DNA of 64,000 nt from Bradyrhizobium sp. 170 (GCF_023101085.1 NZ_CP064703.1:8530501-8594500); one strand, 5' to 3'. Shown: positions 44,031-53,777, counted from the first letter of the stretch. Numbers and translations: made by a program. The notes: generated by a model from the sequence alone, not told the origin.

Positions 44031-44170
44031 CGTCGTCCCTGCGAACGCAGGGACCCATAGCCACCGAACTGAGTTTTGGCTACGACGCCACCCAAGACCA
44101 AAGGCAACACGCACCGTGCACACCAATAACCGCCGCGGCGTATGGGTCCCTGCGTTCGCAGGGACGACGG
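44031..44170. repeat. inverted repeat, family D, copy 1
   Basis: Two perfect 29-base arms (44031-44059 and 44142-44170 region) begin CGTCGTCCCTGCGAACGCAG and continue to GGGACCCATA. Each arm also holds the internal palindrome GTCCCTGCG/CGCAGGGAC. It lies just before the HAD hydrolase gene; copy 2, in opposite orientation judging by the loop sequence, lies just after that gene. Confidence 0.85.
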
Positions 44171-44183
44171 GTTGAGACAGCAA

Positions 44184-44879
44184 ATGAAAACCAATTCCCC
44201 CCGCCCCTTCGCCCACATCGACACCTGGGTGTTCGATCTCGACAACACGCTGTACCCGCACCACGTCAATCTGTGGCAACAGGTCGACGCGCGGATCGGC
44301 GAGTTCATCAGCGCTTATCTGAAAATCTCCGCGGAAGAAGCGCGCGTGATCCAGAAGGACTATTACCGCCGCTACGGCACCAGCATGCGCGGCATGATGA
44401 CCGAACACGGCGTTCACGCCGACGATTATCTGGCCTATGTGCACAAGATCGATCACTCGCCGCTGGAGCCGAACCCCGCGATGGGGGCTGCGATCGCAAA
44501 ACTTCCCGGCCGCAAGCTGATCCTGACCAACGGCTCGACCGACCATGCCGGCGCGGTACTGGCGCGGCTCGGCATAACAGAGCAATTCGAGGCGGTTTTC
44601 GACATCATCGCCGCCGAACTGGAACCGAAGCCGGCACCGCAGACCTACGACAAATTCCTGCGCGTCCACGGCGTGGATCCGCTGAGGTCGGCGATGTTCG
44701 AGGATCTCGCCCGCAACCTCGTGGTGCCGCACCAGCTCGGCATGACCACGGTGCTGGTGGTGCCGGACGGCGCCAAGGAAGTGGTGCGCGAGGACTGGGA
44801 GCTGGAAGGCCGGGATGCGGCTTACGTGGATCACGTGACGGATGATCTGACGGGGTTTTTGGAGAAGTTGAGTACCTGA
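44184..44879 (+). CDS. HAD family hydrolase, pyrimidine 5'-nucleotidase type
   Basis: A 231-residue HAD phosphatase: motif I WVFDLDNTLYPH, cap helices (SRGMMTEHGVHADDYLAYVHKIDHSPLEPNP), motif II LILTNGSTDHA, motif III Lys in LEPKPAPQTYDKFL and motif IV SAMFEDLARNLVVP. The DxDNTLYP start fits the pyrimidine 5'-nucleotidase/SDT1 group. The ATG at 44184 was chosen because residues further upstream (MGPCVRRDD) are the repeat element read through. Family D repeats flank the gene on both sides. Confidence 0.88.
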   Translation: MKTNSPRPFAHIDTWVFDLDNTLYPHHVNLWQQVDARIGEFISAYLKISAEEARVIQKDYYRRYGTSMRGMMTEHGVHADDYLAYVHKIDHSPLEPNPAMGAAIAKLPGRKLILTNGSTDHAGAVLARLGITEQFEAVFDIIAAELEPKPAPQTYDKFLRVHGVDPLRSAMFEDLARNLVVPHQLGMTTVLVVPDGAKEVVREDWELEGRDAAYVDHVTDDLTGFLEKLST

Positions 44880-44884
44880 TCGGT

Positions 44885-45003
44885 GTCGTCCCTGCGAACG
44901 CAGGGACCTATACGCCGCGGCCGCTGGTAAGAGGCACTCTGGCAGACATCCCGATCAGCAATCGGAGCCTGTGGTTATGGGTCCCTGCGTTCGCAGGGAC
45001 GAC
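44885..45003. repeat. inverted repeat, family D, copy 2
   Basis: Arms GTCGTCCCTGCGAACGCAGG (from 44885) and TATGGGTCCCTGCGTTCGCA (from 44976, ending GGGACGAC at 45003) match copy 1. The loop starts CGCCGCGG as in the reverse complement of copy 1, so the two copies face each other across the HAD gene. Confidence 0.85.
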
Positions 45004-45079
45004 GAGAGAGCCTTGACTCTCCCTGCCCAAATCCCGAAAAAGCCCGTCAACTCCGCCCGAAATCCCTAAGGAAATCCCG

Positions 45080-45925
45080 ATGTCCCTGTCCGCACTCGAA
45101 TCCACCGTCAACGCCGCCTTCGATGCCCGCGACGGCATTTCGACGTCGACCAAGGGCGAGGTTCGCGAGGCCGTCGATGGCGCGCTCGAACTGCTCGACA
45201 AGGGCGAGGCGCGCGTCGCCGAGCGCGGGGCTGACGGCAAGTGGAAAGTCAATCAGTGGCTGAAGAAGGCGGTGCTGCTGTCGTTCCGCCTCAACGACAT
45301 GAGCGCTATTCCCGGCGGCCCGGGCAAGGCGTCGTGGTGGGACAAGGTGCCCTCGAAGTTCGAGGGCTGGGGCGAGAACCGTTTTCGCGACGCAGGTTTT
45401 CGCGCCGTCCCCGGCGCGATCGTGCGCCGCTCGGCCTTCATCGCCCGCAACGTCGTGCTGATGCCGTCCTTCGTCAATCTCGGCGCCTATGTCGATGAAG
45501 CGACCATGATCGACACCTGGTCCACCGTCGGCTCCTGCGCGCAGATCGGCAAGCGCGTGCATATTTCCGGCGGCGTCGGCATCGGCGGCGTGCTGGAGCC
45601 ACTGCAGGCCGAGCCCGTGATCGTCGAGGATGACTGCTTCATCGGCGCGCGCTCGGAAGTCGCCGAAGGCGTGATCGTACGCAAGGGCGCGGTGCTGGCG
45701 ATGGGCGTGTTCCTCGGCGCCTCCACCAAGATCGTCGACCGCGAGACCGGCGAGATATTCATCGGCGAAGTTCCGGAATATTCGGTGGTCGTTCCCGGCG
45801 CGCTGCCCGGCAAGCCGCTGAAGAACGGCCAGCCCGGCCCGTCCACCGCCTGCGCCGTGATCGTCAAGCGCGTCGACGAACGCACCCGCTCCAAGACCAG
45901 CATCAACGAGCTGCTGCGGGATTAG
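45080..45925 (+). CDS. dapD: 2,3,4,5-tetrahydropyridine-2,6-dicarboxylate N-succinyltransferase
   Basis: A 281-residue left-handed beta-helix acyltransferase of the lysine/diaminopimelate pathway; it succinylates tetrahydrodipicolinate. Clear parts are the helical N-terminus, [81 protein letters not shown] (hexapeptide repeats) and the C-terminal [27 protein letters not shown]. It lies two genes upstream of dapE. Length is as expected. Confidence 0.96.
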   Translation: MSLSALESTVNAAFDARDGISTSTKGEVREAVDGALELLDKGEARVAERGADGKWKVNQWLKKAVLLSFRLNDMSAIPGGPGKASWWDKVPSKFEGWGENRFRDAGFRAVPGAIVRRSAFIARNVVLMPSFVNLGAYVDEATMIDTWSTVGSCAQIGKRVHISGGVGIGGVLEPLQAEPVIVEDDCFIGARSEVAEGVIVRKGAVLAMGVFLGASTKIVDRETGEIFIGEVPEYSVVVPGALPGKPLKNGQPGPSTACAVIVKRVDERTRSKTSINELLRD

Positions 45926-45986
45926 GATCGAACCGGGGGCTTTTCCGCGCGACCAATGTATTCTGCCGGCCTCCGGAGGTTTGGGC

Positions 45987-46601
45987 ATGGACTGGACCTG
46001 GTACCTGTTCCGCTTTGACGGCCGCATCAGCCGCGCCAGATTTTGGCTCGCTATGCCCGTGCTGTTTGGCTTGATGGCGACCGTGGCGCTGGTGGTCGTT
46101 GCGATCCACGGCCTGTTCGGCAGCGCCGCACCCATCCATATCGGCGCCAGCGACCTCTTCAAGCTGGTGGATCCCGACGCGTATCGGTCCCTGACATGGG
46201 CCGACCTCCCCCGGCTCCTGATCAAGCTGGTCGGCACCTCGCTGCTGATGTGGGTCTGTTTCGCGACCTCCATCAAGCGGCTGCATGACCGCGACAAGAG
46301 CGGCTGGTGGATGGTGCCGTTCTTCGCAATGCCCGGCCTCCACAATCAATTTGCGGACCGGCTTCCCGATTCCTATGCCGACCTGCCGCTCGCCATTGCC
46401 GCGTCCGCTCTGTGCCTGTGGGGCTTCGTCGAAATGTACTGCCTGAAGGGCTCGCGCAAGACCAACCGGTTCGGCGCCGACCCGCTGGCGCCGCCGCCGC
46501 GCGATACGCGGCCGCCCTGGGACCAGCAGAGCGAGATCGAAATGGTCCCGCACAAGGCTGGCCCGCCGCCGGTTTGGCGTGTTAAGCCGGGCTATGAATG
46601 A
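45987..46601 (+). CDS. DUF805 family membrane protein
   Basis: A 204-residue inner-membrane protein. DUF805 features are the start [36 protein letters not shown], a middle helix ([36 protein letters not shown]) and a third helix ([33 protein letters not shown]); the tail is Pro-rich. GGAGG lies eight bases before ATG 45987. Its stop overlaps the start of dapE, so the pair is co-translated. Function is unknown; the dapD-DUF805-dapE order is seen in related genomes. Confidence 0.9.
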   Translation: MDWTWYLFRFDGRISRARFWLAMPVLFGLMATVALVVVAIHGLFGSAAPIHIGASDLFKLVDPDAYRSLTWADLPRLLIKLVGTSLLMWVCFATSIKRLHDRDKSGWWMVPFFAMPGLHNQFADRLPDSYADLPLAIAASALCLWGFVEMYCLKGSRKTNRFGADPLAPPPRDTRPPWDQQSEIEMVPHKAGPPPVWRVKPGYE

Positions 46602-47748
46602 CGCCGTTTCCATTACCCGCGACCTCGTCCGCTGCCCGTCTGTCACCCCTGCCGACGCCGGTGCGCTCGGCGTCCTCGAACGCCTGTTGAAAGACGCCGG
46701 CTTCGAGGTGCATCGCGTCACCTTCGGCGAGCCCGGCACATCAGATATCGACAACCTCTACGCTCGTATCGGGACTGAAGCGCCACACATCACCTTTGCC
46801 GGACATACCGACGTGGTGCCGCCCGGTGACGAAGCCGCATGGACGCTCGGCGCGTTTTCGGGCGAGGTGAAGGACGGTTTTCTCTATGGCCGCGGCGCGG
46901 TCGACATGAAGGGCGGCATCGCCTGCAGCGTCGCTGCGGTGCTCGACTATCTGAAAGACAATGGCGGCAAGCCCAAAGGCTCGATCTCGTTTTTGATCAC
47001 CGGCGACGAAGAGGACATTTCGGTCAACGGCACCATCAAGCTCCTGAAATGGTGCGCGGAGCGTGACGAAAAATTCGACCATTGCGTGCTCGGCGAGCCG
47101 TCGAATGTCGAAGTGCTCGGCGACTGCATCAAGATCGGCCGCCGCGGCTCGCAATCCGGCACGCTCTATGTCGACGGTGCGCAGGGCCATGTCGCCTATC
47201 CGCATCGCGCTGCCAATCCGGTGCCGGATATTTCGCGGCTGATCGTGGCGCTCTCCGACGAGCCGCTCGACCACGGCAGCGCGCAGTTTCAGGCTTCCAA
47301 TCTCGAATTCACCTCCGTCGACGTCGGCAACACCGCAAGCAATGTGATCCCCGGACAGGCGCGCGCAAAGTTCAACATCCGCTTCAACGACAACCACACC
47401 CAGGAGACGCTGCGCGCGCTGGTCGAGGAACGGCTGGCGAAAGCCTGTGGCAACCGCATCCGCGCCCGCATCGTGTGGGAATATTCCAACTCCAACGTGT
47501 TCGTGACAAAGCCCGGTGCGTTCACCGACCTCGCCGTCAGCGCGATCGAGGAGGTGACGGAACGCAAACCGGAACTCTCGACGAGCGGCGGAACCTCGGA
47601 CGCACGGTTCATCTCGAGCTATTGCCCGGTGATCGAATTCGGTCTGGTCGGCCAGACCATGCACCAGATCGACGAGCGCACGCCGGTGTCGGATCTGGAG
47701 AAGCTGACGAAGATTTATCGAGGTGTGTTGGACCGATATTTCGGGTAG
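46594..47748 (+). CDS. dapE: succinyl-diaminopimelate desuccinylase
   Basis: A 384-residue di-zinc M20 peptidase-family enzyme that removes succinate from N-succinyl-LL-DAP on the way to meso-DAP and lysine. Metal and catalytic motifs are [38 protein letters not shown] and LGEPSNVE; the dimerisation lid contains [27 protein letters not shown]. The ATG at 46594 overlaps the stop of the DUF805 gene. Length is normal. Confidence 0.96.
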   Translation: MNDAVSITRDLVRCPSVTPADAGALGVLERLLKDAGFEVHRVTFGEPGTSDIDNLYARIGTEAPHITFAGHTDVVPPGDEAAWTLGAFSGEVKDGFLYGRGAVDMKGGIACSVAAVLDYLKDNGGKPKGSISFLITGDEEDISVNGTIKLLKWCAERDEKFDHCVLGEPSNVEVLGDCIKIGRRGSQSGTLYVDGAQGHVAYPHRAANPVPDISRLIVALSDEPLDHGSAQFQASNLEFTSVDVGNTASNVIPGQARAKFNIRFNDNHTQETLRALVEERLAKACGNRIRARIVWEYSNSNVFVTKPGAFTDLAVSAIEEVTERKPELSTSGGTSDARFISSYCPVIEFGLVGQTMHQIDERTPVSDLEKLTKIYRGVLDRYFG

Positions 47749-47777
47749 TGCACCGCCGTCATCGTCCGCGAAGAATC

Positions 47778-47855
47778 GTAGGATGGGTGGAGCGCAGCGA
47801 TACCCATCACCTCGCCGCTAGCCCGATGGGTATCGCTTCGCTCCACCCATCCTAC
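47778..47855. repeat. inverted repeat, family B, copy 1 (GTAGGATGGGTGGAG)
   Basis: Outer arms GTAGGATGGGTGGAG (47778-47792) and CTCCACCCATCCTAC (47841-47855) with inner CGATACCCATC/GATGGGTATCG form a nearly perfect ~31-base stem. It sits between convergent dapE and truA and may serve as a bidirectional terminator. Copy 2 is at 51725-51792. Confidence 0.85.
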
Positions 47856-47872
47856 GAGATCGTCGGCGACGC

Positions 47873-48610
47873 TTAATACTCCACCCGCACCAGATACAAT
47901 CCGTCCGGCGGCGCGACAGGGCCGCAGGCGGCGCGGTTGCGGGCGGCGAGTGCTGCGGCGAGGTCGTCGGCGCTCCAGCGGCCTTCGCCGACCCAGACCA
48001 GCGAGCCCACCATCGAGCGCACCTGGCTGTGCAGGAACGAGCGCGCCGAGGTCAGGATCAAAACCTCGTCGCCCTGCCTGACGACGTCGAGCTGGTCGAG
48101 CGTCTTCTCCGGCGATTTCGCCTGGCATTCAGTGTCGCGAAACGTCGTGAAGTCGTGCTTGCCGAGCAGGCGTTGCGCTGCGATCTGCATCGCATCCGTA
48201 TCGAGATGGCGCGGTATCCGCCAGCTTCGCTTGATGTCGAGCGCAAGATTGGCGCGGTGGTTGGTGATGCGGTAGCGGTAGTGGCGTCTCTTGGCGGAAA
48301 AGCGCGCTTCGAAATCATCGGCGACGATTTCCGCCGAGAGAACGCCGATCGGATGCGGCCGCAAATGCGCGTTCAATCCGTCGCGCAGCCGGCCGGGCGG
48401 AAACGGCTTTTGGATATCGCAATGCGCCACCTGCGCCAGCGCATGCACGCCGGCATCGGTGCGGCCCGAGCCGTGGACGCGAACCTGCTCGCCGCAAATC
48501 GCCATCACCGCAGTTTCCAGCGCGCCCTGCACGGTCGGTGCGTTGTCCTGGATCTGCCAGCCGGAAAACGGCGTGCCGTCATATTCGATGATGAGCTTGT
48601 AGCGGGGCAT
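47873..48610 (-). CDS. truA: tRNA pseudouridine(38-40) synthase
   Basis: A 245-residue pseudouridine synthase acting on positions 38-40 of the tRNA anticodon arm. Motifs are the start [20 protein letters not shown], the catalytic Asp in [29 protein letters not shown], and [19 protein letters not shown] near the C-terminus. It is the third gene of a leftward def-fmt-truA run, in which repeat elements occupy both intergenic gaps. Confidence 0.95.
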   Translation of the reverse strand: MPRYKLIIEYDGTPFSGWQIQDNAPTVQGALETAVMAICGEQVRVHGSGRTDAGVHALAQVAHCDIQKPFPPGRLRDGLNAHLRPHPIGVLSAEIVADDFEARFSAKRRHYRYRITNHRANLALDIKRSWRIPRHLDTDAMQIAAQRLLGKHDFTTFRDTECQAKSPEKTLDQLDVVRQGDEVLILTSARSFLHSQVRSMVGSLVWVGEGRWSADDLAAALAARNRAACGPVAPPDGLYLVRVEY

Positions 48611-48627
48611 ATCAATCCAGTGGAGCC

Positions 48628-48727
48628 GTCATCATCCGCGAAGGCGGATGATCCAGTACGCCGCGGCGTCTCGGTTCAATCTCGAAGGCCGCGGCGTACT
48701 GGATACCCCGCCTTCGCGGGGTATGAC
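48628..48727. repeat. inverted repeat, family F, copy 1
   Basis: The element starts CGTCATCATCCGCGAAGGCG and GATGATCCAGTACGCCGCGG, has a mirrored CCGCGGCGTACTGGAT inside, and ends with the hairpin CCCCGCCTTCGCGGGG. It lies between truA and fmt. A second copy is at 60052-60174. Confidence 0.75.
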
Positions 48728-48731
48728 AGTG

Positions 48732-49664
48732 TTAAGAGAACCGCACGCCAGCATTCAGCGGCGTGCCTCGCAAAAAGTCCGCCGCTTTCATCGGGGCTTT
48801 GCCGGCGCGTTGCAGTTCGAGAATGCGGATCGCGCCATCGCCGCAGGCGATGATCAGGCGATCGTCGAGCACTTCGCCTGATGTGCCAGAGCTTTTTGCG
48901 GGTTCACAGCGCAAAATCTTGATCCGCGCCGGTTCGCCATCGGTCGCGATCTCGCACCAGGCGCCGGGGAACGGCGACAGGCCGTGAATATGCCGCAGCA
49001 CCTCGCGCGCCGGGCGCTGCCAGTCGATCCGCGCCTCGGCCTTCTCGATCTTGGCAGCGTAGGTCACGCCGTCTTCGCTCTGTTTCTGGAGCTGCAGCCC
49101 GCCGCGGGCGAGCCCGCCCATCGCACGCACCATCAAGTCGGCGCCGAGCGGCGCCAGTGCATCGTGCAGGTCGGCGGCGGTCATGGCGTCCGATATCGCC
49201 AGCCGCTCGGCCATCGCGACGTCGCCGGTGTCGAGGCCGATATCCATCTTCATCACCATCACGCCGCTCTCGGCATCGCCTGCCATGATGGCGCGGTTGA
49301 TTGGGGCGGCGCCGCGCCAGCGCGGCAAAAGTGAAGCATGCAGGTTGAAGCAGCCGAGCGGCGGCGCATCCAGAATGGCCTGCGGCAGGATCATGCCGTA
49401 GGCGACGACGACCGCCGCATCGGCATTGTATGCGCGAAACTCCTCAAGCGCTTCCGGCGTCTTCAGCGTCGTTGGCGTCAGCACGGGAATGCCGAGTCGC
49501 CGCGCCTCCTGCTCGACCGGGCTCAGTTGCAGCTTCATGCCACGCCCGGCCGGCTTCGGCGCGCGAGTATAAACGGCCACGACCTCATGGCCATGGGCCA
49601 CGAGTTCGAGCAGCGTCGGCACCGCGAAATCGGGCGTGCCCATGAAGATCAAGCGGAGCGGCAT
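48732..49664 (-). CDS. fmt: methionyl-tRNA formyltransferase
   Basis: A 310-residue enzyme that formylates initiator Met-tRNA using 10-formyl-THF. Motifs: start [36 protein letters not shown], the catalytic region [26 protein letters not shown] with the conserved Asn/His, and [21 protein letters not shown] sequence; the C-terminal OB-like domain follows. It is encoded just after def on the same strand, the usual pairing of formylation and deformylation. Confidence 0.96.
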   Translation of the reverse strand: MPLRLIFMGTPDFAVPTLLELVAHGHEVVAVYTRAPKPAGRGMKLQLSPVEQEARRLGIPVLTPTTLKTPEALEEFRAYNADAAVVVAYGMILPQAILDAPPLGCFNLHASLLPRWRGAAPINRAIMAGDAESGVMVMKMDIGLDTGDVAMAERLAISDAMTAADLHDALAPLGADLMVRAMGGLARGGLQLQKQSEDGVTYAAKIEKAEARIDWQRPAREVLRHIHGLSPFPGAWCEIATDGEPARIKILRCEPAKSSGTSGEVLDDRLIIACGDGAIRILELQRAGKAPMKAADFLRGTPLNAGVRFS

Positions 49665-49698
49665 GAGGCGGATGGATCTCGGTGTGAGCTAAGTTTAT

Positions 49699-49789
49699 CC
49701 GTCATGGCCGGGCTTGTCCCGGCCATCCACGTCTTCCGTGCAGCGAGAAAGAAAGACGTGGATGCCCGGCACAAGGCCGGGTACGACGG
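49699..49789. repeat. inverted repeat, family E, copy 2
   Basis: Arms CCGTCATGGCCGGGCTTGTC and GGCCGGGTACGACGG with inner ATCCACGTCTT/AAGACGTGGAT form a long stem. It occupies the def-fmt gap. Confidence 0.8.
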
Positions 49790-49805
49790 TCGATAGAGTG
49801 GCGGC

Positions 49806-50333
49806 CTATTCCGCCGCGCGCTTGGCGGCCTTGGTAAACTTCTTCAACACGCGGTCGCGCTTCAGCTTCGACAGATAGTCGACGAACAGCACGCCGTTGA
49901 GATGGTCGATCTCGTGCTGGATGCAGGTCGCGAACAGCCCATCGGCGTCCTCCTCGTGCACCTTGCCGTCGAGATCGGTGAAACGAACGCGGACCTTCGC
50001 CGGGCGCTCGACCTCCTCGTAATATTCGGGGATCGAGAGGCAGCCCTCCTCGTAGACCGACAATTCCTCCGACGAGGAGATGATTTCCGGGTTGATGAAC
50101 ACCCGCGGCCTCGGCTTGGTCTCGCCGTTCTCGTCCTTCTTGGCGAGGTCCATGGTGATCAGCCGCAAGGGTTGCGCGACCTGGATCGCCGCGAGCCCGA
50201 TGCCGGGCGCCTCGTACATGGTCTCGAACATGTCGTCGGCAAGCTTGCGGATCTCCGTCGTCACCTTCTCGACGGGTTTGGAGACTAGCCGGAGCTGTTT
50301 GTCCGGCAGGATGATGATTTCTCTTAAGGCCAT
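49806..50333 (-). CDS. def: peptide deformylase
   Basis: A 175-residue metalloenzyme that removes the N-formyl group from nascent proteins. All three motifs are present: [13 protein letters not shown] (GxGLAAxQ), II EGCLSIP (the Cys metal ligand) and [20 protein letters not shown] (HExxH). The ATG at 50333 begins [19 protein letters not shown] as in related enzymes; an ATG at 50369 adds twelve unlikely residues. It heads the leftward def-fmt-truA run and faces rmuC across a region holding three CtrA-type boxes. Confidence 0.96.
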   Translation of the reverse strand: MALREIIILPDKQLRLVSKPVEKVTTEIRKLADDMFETMYEAPGIGLAAIQVAQPLRLITMDLAKKDENGETKPRPRVFINPEIISSSEELSVYEEGCLSIPEYYEEVERPAKVRVRFTDLDGKVHEEDADGLFATCIQHEIDHLNGVLFVDYLSKLKRDRVLKKFTKAAKRAAE

Positions 50334-50385
50334 AGCGCGCGATTTAAGCTGCTGATTTGCCGGGGTCAATGCGCCGGGGCGTCCG

Positions 50386-50448
50386 TTAAGGCGGCCTTAA
50401 CCATGATTTTTAACGACGCGTTAACCACGAAAATTAAGCCTTCATTTA
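50386..50448. promoter_or_regulatory. three phased CtrA-type boxes (TTAA-N7-TTAA)
   Basis: TTAAGGCGGCCTTAA (50386-50400), TTAACGACGCGTTAA (50410-50424) and TTAAGCCTTCATTTA (50434-50448) start exactly 24 bases apart. The first two match the CtrA full site TTAA-N7-TTAA perfectly; the third has one mismatch. They lie between divergent def and rmuC. Control by the cell-cycle regulator CtrA is inferred. Confidence 0.75.
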
Positions 50449-50503
50449 CCATAAATGTTCCCTCTTCGTTCGCGAAAGCCGGCGAATCGGGCTACATAGC
50501 CGT

Positions 50504-51712
50504 ATGAACGAAATTCTTTTCATCGTCGGCGACCTGCCGATCCACGTCGGCGAGGCGCTGGCCGGTTTTGGCGCGCTCGCTTTGGTGCTGCTGCTGGCGA
50601 TCGCCATCGTCATCGCCCGCTCCGGCCGCCGGGGCGCGGAACTGGCGATGGCGCAGGCGATTCGCGCCGACGAACTGGAAGAGCGCTTAAGCCAGATGCT
50701 GCGGGCGCAGAGCGAATCCACCGGCCGGGTCGACGCCATGGCCCAGTCGCTGGCCGGCCGCCAGGCCGAGATGGCGCGCGCGGTCAACGAGCGGCTGGAT
50801 TCGGTGACGCACCGGGTCGGCCAGTCGATGGAAGCGACCACGCGCCACACCATGGACAGTCTGCGCGTGCTGCATGAGCGGCTCGGCATCATCGACAACG
50901 CGCACAAGAACCTCACCGACCTGACGTCGCAGGTGACGACCTTGCGCGACGTGCTCGCCAACAAGCAGTCGCGCGGCGCGTTCGGGCAGGCGCGGATGGA
51001 AGCGATCGTGCAGGACGGCATGCCGCAGGGCTCCTACGCGTTCCAGCACACGCTCTCGACGGGGAAGCGCCCGGATTGCGTGGTGTTCCTGCCCGACCAG
51101 CGGCCACTTTGTATCGACGCGAAATTTCCGCTGGAAGCGATGACCGCGCTGCACGACGCGCGCAGCGACGAGGAACGCAAATTCGCTACCCAGCGCCTGC
51201 GCAACGACGTGATGAAGCACGTCAACGACATCGCCGAGAAATATTTGATCGCCGGCGAGACTCAGGACACCGCGCTGATGTTCGTGCCGTCGGAATCGGT
51301 CTATGCGGAAATCCACGACGGTTTCGACGACGTGATCCAGAAGGCCTACCGCGCCCGCGTCGTGCTGGTGTCGCCCTCGCTGCTGATGCTGGCGATCCAG
51401 GTGATGCAGCAGATCCTGAAAGACGCGCGCATGCGCGACGCCGCCGACCAGATCCGCACCGAGGTGCTCAATCTCGGCGACGATCTGGGGCGCCTGCGCG
51501 AGCGCGTGCTGAAGCTGCAGAAGCATTTTGGCGACGTCAACGAGGATGTGCGACAGGTTTTGATCTCCGCCGACAAGATCGAAAAGCGCGCCGGGCGGAT
51601 CGAGGAACTCGATTTCAGCAAGACCGATGCGCCGGTCGAGGCGGCGCGCGTGGTGAAGGGCGGAACGGCCGAGCTGTTCCCCGTGCCGCGCAAGCTACAG
51701 GCGGGGGAGTAG
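50504..51712 (+). CDS. rmuC: DNA recombination protein RmuC
   Basis: A 402-residue protein with one N-terminal membrane helix (VGEALAGFGALALVLLLAIAIVIA), a long coiled coil (residues ~50-150) and the PD-(D/E)xK-like RmuC domain: QARMEAIVQDGMPQGSYAFQHTLSTGKRPDCVVFLPDQRPLCIDAKFPLEAM contains the putative nuclease Asp and Lys. The family limits DNA inversions and recombination at repeats. It is divergent from def; the shared promoter region carries three CtrA-type boxes and a GANTC site (GAATC at 50484). Confidence 0.92.
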   Translation: MNEILFIVGDLPIHVGEALAGFGALALVLLLAIAIVIARSGRRGAELAMAQAIRADELEERLSQMLRAQSESTGRVDAMAQSLAGRQAEMARAVNERLDSVTHRVGQSMEATTRHTMDSLRVLHERLGIIDNAHKNLTDLTSQVTTLRDVLANKQSRGAFGQARMEAIVQDGMPQGSYAFQHTLSTGKRPDCVVFLPDQRPLCIDAKFPLEAMTALHDARSDEERKFATQRLRNDVMKHVNDIAEKYLIAGETQDTALMFVPSESVYAEIHDGFDDVIQKAYRARVVLVSPSLLMLAIQVMQQILKDARMRDAADQIRTEVLNLGDDLGRLRERVLKLQKHFGDVNEDVRQVLISADKIEKRAGRIEELDFSKTDAPVEAARVVKGGTAELFPVPRKLQAGE

Positions 51713-51724
51713 GGTTCCGACGTA

Positions 51725-51792
51725 GTAGGATGGGTAGAGCGCAGCGAAACCCATCACGAATGGTGGGTTGCGCTTCGCTCTACCAACCCTAC
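51725..51792. repeat. inverted repeat, family B, copy 2
   Basis: GTAGGATGGGTAGAGCGCAG (from 51725) pairs imperfectly with CGCTTCGCTCTACCAACCCT (from 51771). It follows rmuC and may terminate its transcript. Confidence 0.75.
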
Positions 51793-51860
51793 GATTCTGG
51801 TCGCCTGGTCAAGCCGGCCGATGACAGTCTTTTTGTGGCAGAATCTGTTAACACCCTCCC

Positions 51861-53222
51861 ATGACCGCACCTGAAGCTGCCTCCCCGACATCGGCCACAC
51901 CTGCGCCAACCTGGCGCGAGGCGTGGGCCGTGTATCTCCAGCCGCGCGTTCTGATCGTGCTGATGCTCGGCTTTTCGTCCGGCCTGCCGTTGGCGCTGTC
52001 GGGATCGACACTGCAGATATGGATGCGCGAGTCCGGCGTCGATCTCGGAACCATCGGGCTGTTCGCACTGGTCGGCACGCCCTATACGCTGAAGTTTTTG
52101 TGGGCGCCGCTGGTCGATGCACTGCATGTGCCGATCTTCACGCGCGCCTTCGGCCGCAGGCGCGGCTGGCTGGTGTTTTCGCAACTGCTCCTGATCGGCG
52201 CGATCCTGCTGCTGGCCCTGACCGACCCGGCGCGCTCACCGCTGTTCGTGGCACTTGGCGCGCTTCTGGTCGCCGTGATGTCGGCGACCCAGGACATCGT
52301 GGTCGATGCGTTCCGCGTTGAAAGCCTGCCCGAGAGCGAGCAGGCCGCCGGCATGGCCTCGTACGTCGCGGCCTACCGGATCGGCATGCTGGTCTCGACC
52401 GCCGGCGTGCTGGTCATCGTCAGCGGATTCGAGGGAGCAGATATCGCGCGATCGTTGGCCTGGACGTGGGGCTATGTGGTGATGGCGGCGCTGATCTTGA
52501 TTGGCACCGTCACAGCGCTGGCTGCAACCGAACCGACACAATCCGCGGCCGCGGAAGCCGCGACCAGCACCGAGACGGCATTTTCGCGCGTGCTTCACGC
52601 CGCGATCGGTGCATTCTCGGAATTTCTCAGCCGCAAGTACGCCTGGGTGGCCCTCGCGTTCGTGGTTTCATTCAAGCTCACCGACGCATTTTCCGGCAGC
52701 ATGACGGCGCCGTTCGTCATCGACATCGGGTTCAGCAAGGTCGACTACGCCGCTATCGTCAAGGGCGTCGGCCTGACCGCGACCCTGATTGGCGGTTTTG
52801 CCGGCGGCTACGTGGCGCGGCGCTATTCGCTGGTCGCAAGCCTCTGGATTGGCGGCGTGCTGCAAGCGGTCTCAAACCTTGTGTTTGCGTGGCTCGCCCT
52901 TGTCGGCACCAATCAATGGGCGCTGGCCGTCGCCATCTCGGCGGAAAACTTCACCGGCGCGATCGGTACCGTGATCTTCGTCGCGTATCTCTCGGCGCTG
53001 TGCCAGAACCCGCTGCACACGGCGACCCAATACGCGCTGCTCACCGCGCTCGCCGCGGTAGGGCGCACTTACCTGTCCTCAGGTGCGGGCTATGTGGCAG
53101 AGGCGACGGGCTGGCCGCAGTTCTTCGTAATCTCCGTCGTGGTCGCAATCCCCAGCCTGATCCTGCTGGCCTGGCTGCAGCGCCGCGGGCATTTCGATGC
53201 GGTGGGGCCGGTGAAGGTTTAA
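51861..53222 (+). CDS. AmpG-like MFS permease
   Basis: A 453-residue major-facilitator protein with about twelve helices. AmpG-type features are RVLIVLMLGFSSGLPLALSGSTLQIWMRESGVDLGTIGLFALVGTPYTLKFLWAPLVDAL near the start and ATQDIVVDAFRVESLPESEQAAGMASYVAAYRIGML in the middle. AmpG imports anhydro-muropeptides released in cell-wall turnover and so influences beta-lactamase induction. No ampC or ampD is adjacent. Related permeases for other solutes cannot be excluded. Confidence 0.85.
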   Translation: MTAPEAASPTSATPAPTWREAWAVYLQPRVLIVLMLGFSSGLPLALSGSTLQIWMRESGVDLGTIGLFALVGTPYTLKFLWAPLVDALHVPIFTRAFGRRRGWLVFSQLLLIGAILLLALTDPARSPLFVALGALLVAVMSATQDIVVDAFRVESLPESEQAAGMASYVAAYRIGMLVSTAGVLVIVSGFEGADIARSLAWTWGYVVMAALILIGTVTALAATEPTQSAAAEAATSTETAFSRVLHAAIGAFSEFLSRKYAWVALAFVVSFKLTDAFSGSMTAPFVIDIGFSKVDYAAIVKGVGLTATLIGGFAGGYVARRYSLVASLWIGGVLQAVSNLVFAWLALVGTNQWALAVAISAENFTGAIGTVIFVAYLSALCQNPLHTATQYALLTALAAVGRTYLSSGAGYVAEATGWPQFFVISVVVAIPSLILLAWLQRRGHFDAVGPVKV

Positions 53223-53229
53223 GTCTCTT

Positions 53230-53315
53230 GTAGCCCGGATGAAGCGAAGCGAAATCCGGGGTCGGTCCGACGGCGATGAGATCATCCCGGATTGCGCTCG
53301 CTCCATCCGGGCTAC
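53230..53315. repeat. inverted repeat, family C, copy 2
   Basis: GTAGCCCGGATGAAGCGAAG (from 53230) and CGCTCCATCCGGGCTAC (ending 53315) form the stem. It lies between the convergent AmpG-like permease gene and the small secreted protein gene. Confidence 0.8.
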
Positions 53316-53327
53316 GAAGTTCGATAC

Positions 53328-53753
53328 TCAATGCTTGGTCACCACGCTCCATTTGGTGATCACGGCTTCGCTCATCTGCCCGGCGTCCTGCGCGCAGGCG
53401 ACTTCGTCGACTTTCACGGAAATTTCCTTGCCGATGAAATTCTTCAGTTGCGCGGCCTGGGCGTCGCTGCTGGTGACGAGCTGGAACGTCTCAGGTCCCG
53501 TCTCGAGATTGCACAACCCGTTCGGCGGCGGCAGCCGGCGCGGCTCGCTGGTGATCTGGTAGGTCGCGGCGCGCTTGCTCTTCTTGCCGCCCTTCATGGC
53601 GTTGAGTTCACCGGACAGAACATCGCCGGCATTGATCGGCTTGCCGGGCTTCGGCGCCGGCTCGGCCTGCTGCGCCCACGCGGAAGGCGCGGCAAAGGCC
53701 ACCGCCATCATGAAAACAAAACAGGAGCGCTTGCCGAATCGCGGTTTCGTCAT
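53328..53753 (-). CDS. small secreted hypothetical protein (141 aa)
   Basis: A protein with a Sec signal peptide (RSCFVFMMAVAFAAPSAWAQQ) and a basic mature N-terminus (NAMKGGKKSKRAATYQITSEPRRLPPPNGLCNL), then an alpha/beta half with two Cys (LCNLETGPETFQLVT, VDEVACAQDAGQ) that may form a disulfide. No family was recognised. It starts 24 bases after the recR stop on the same strand, so it may ride on the dnaX-ybaB-recR transcript. Confidence 0.7.
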   Translation of the reverse strand: MTKPRFGKRSCFVFMMAVAFAAPSAWAQQAEPAPKPGKPINAGDVLSGELNAMKGGKKSKRAATYQITSEPRRLPPPNGLCNLETGPETFQLVTSSDAQAAQLKNFIGKEISVKVDEVACAQDAGQMSEAVITKWSVVTKH

Positions 53754-53777
53754 GTCGATCAGTTCCGTTGATGTGGG

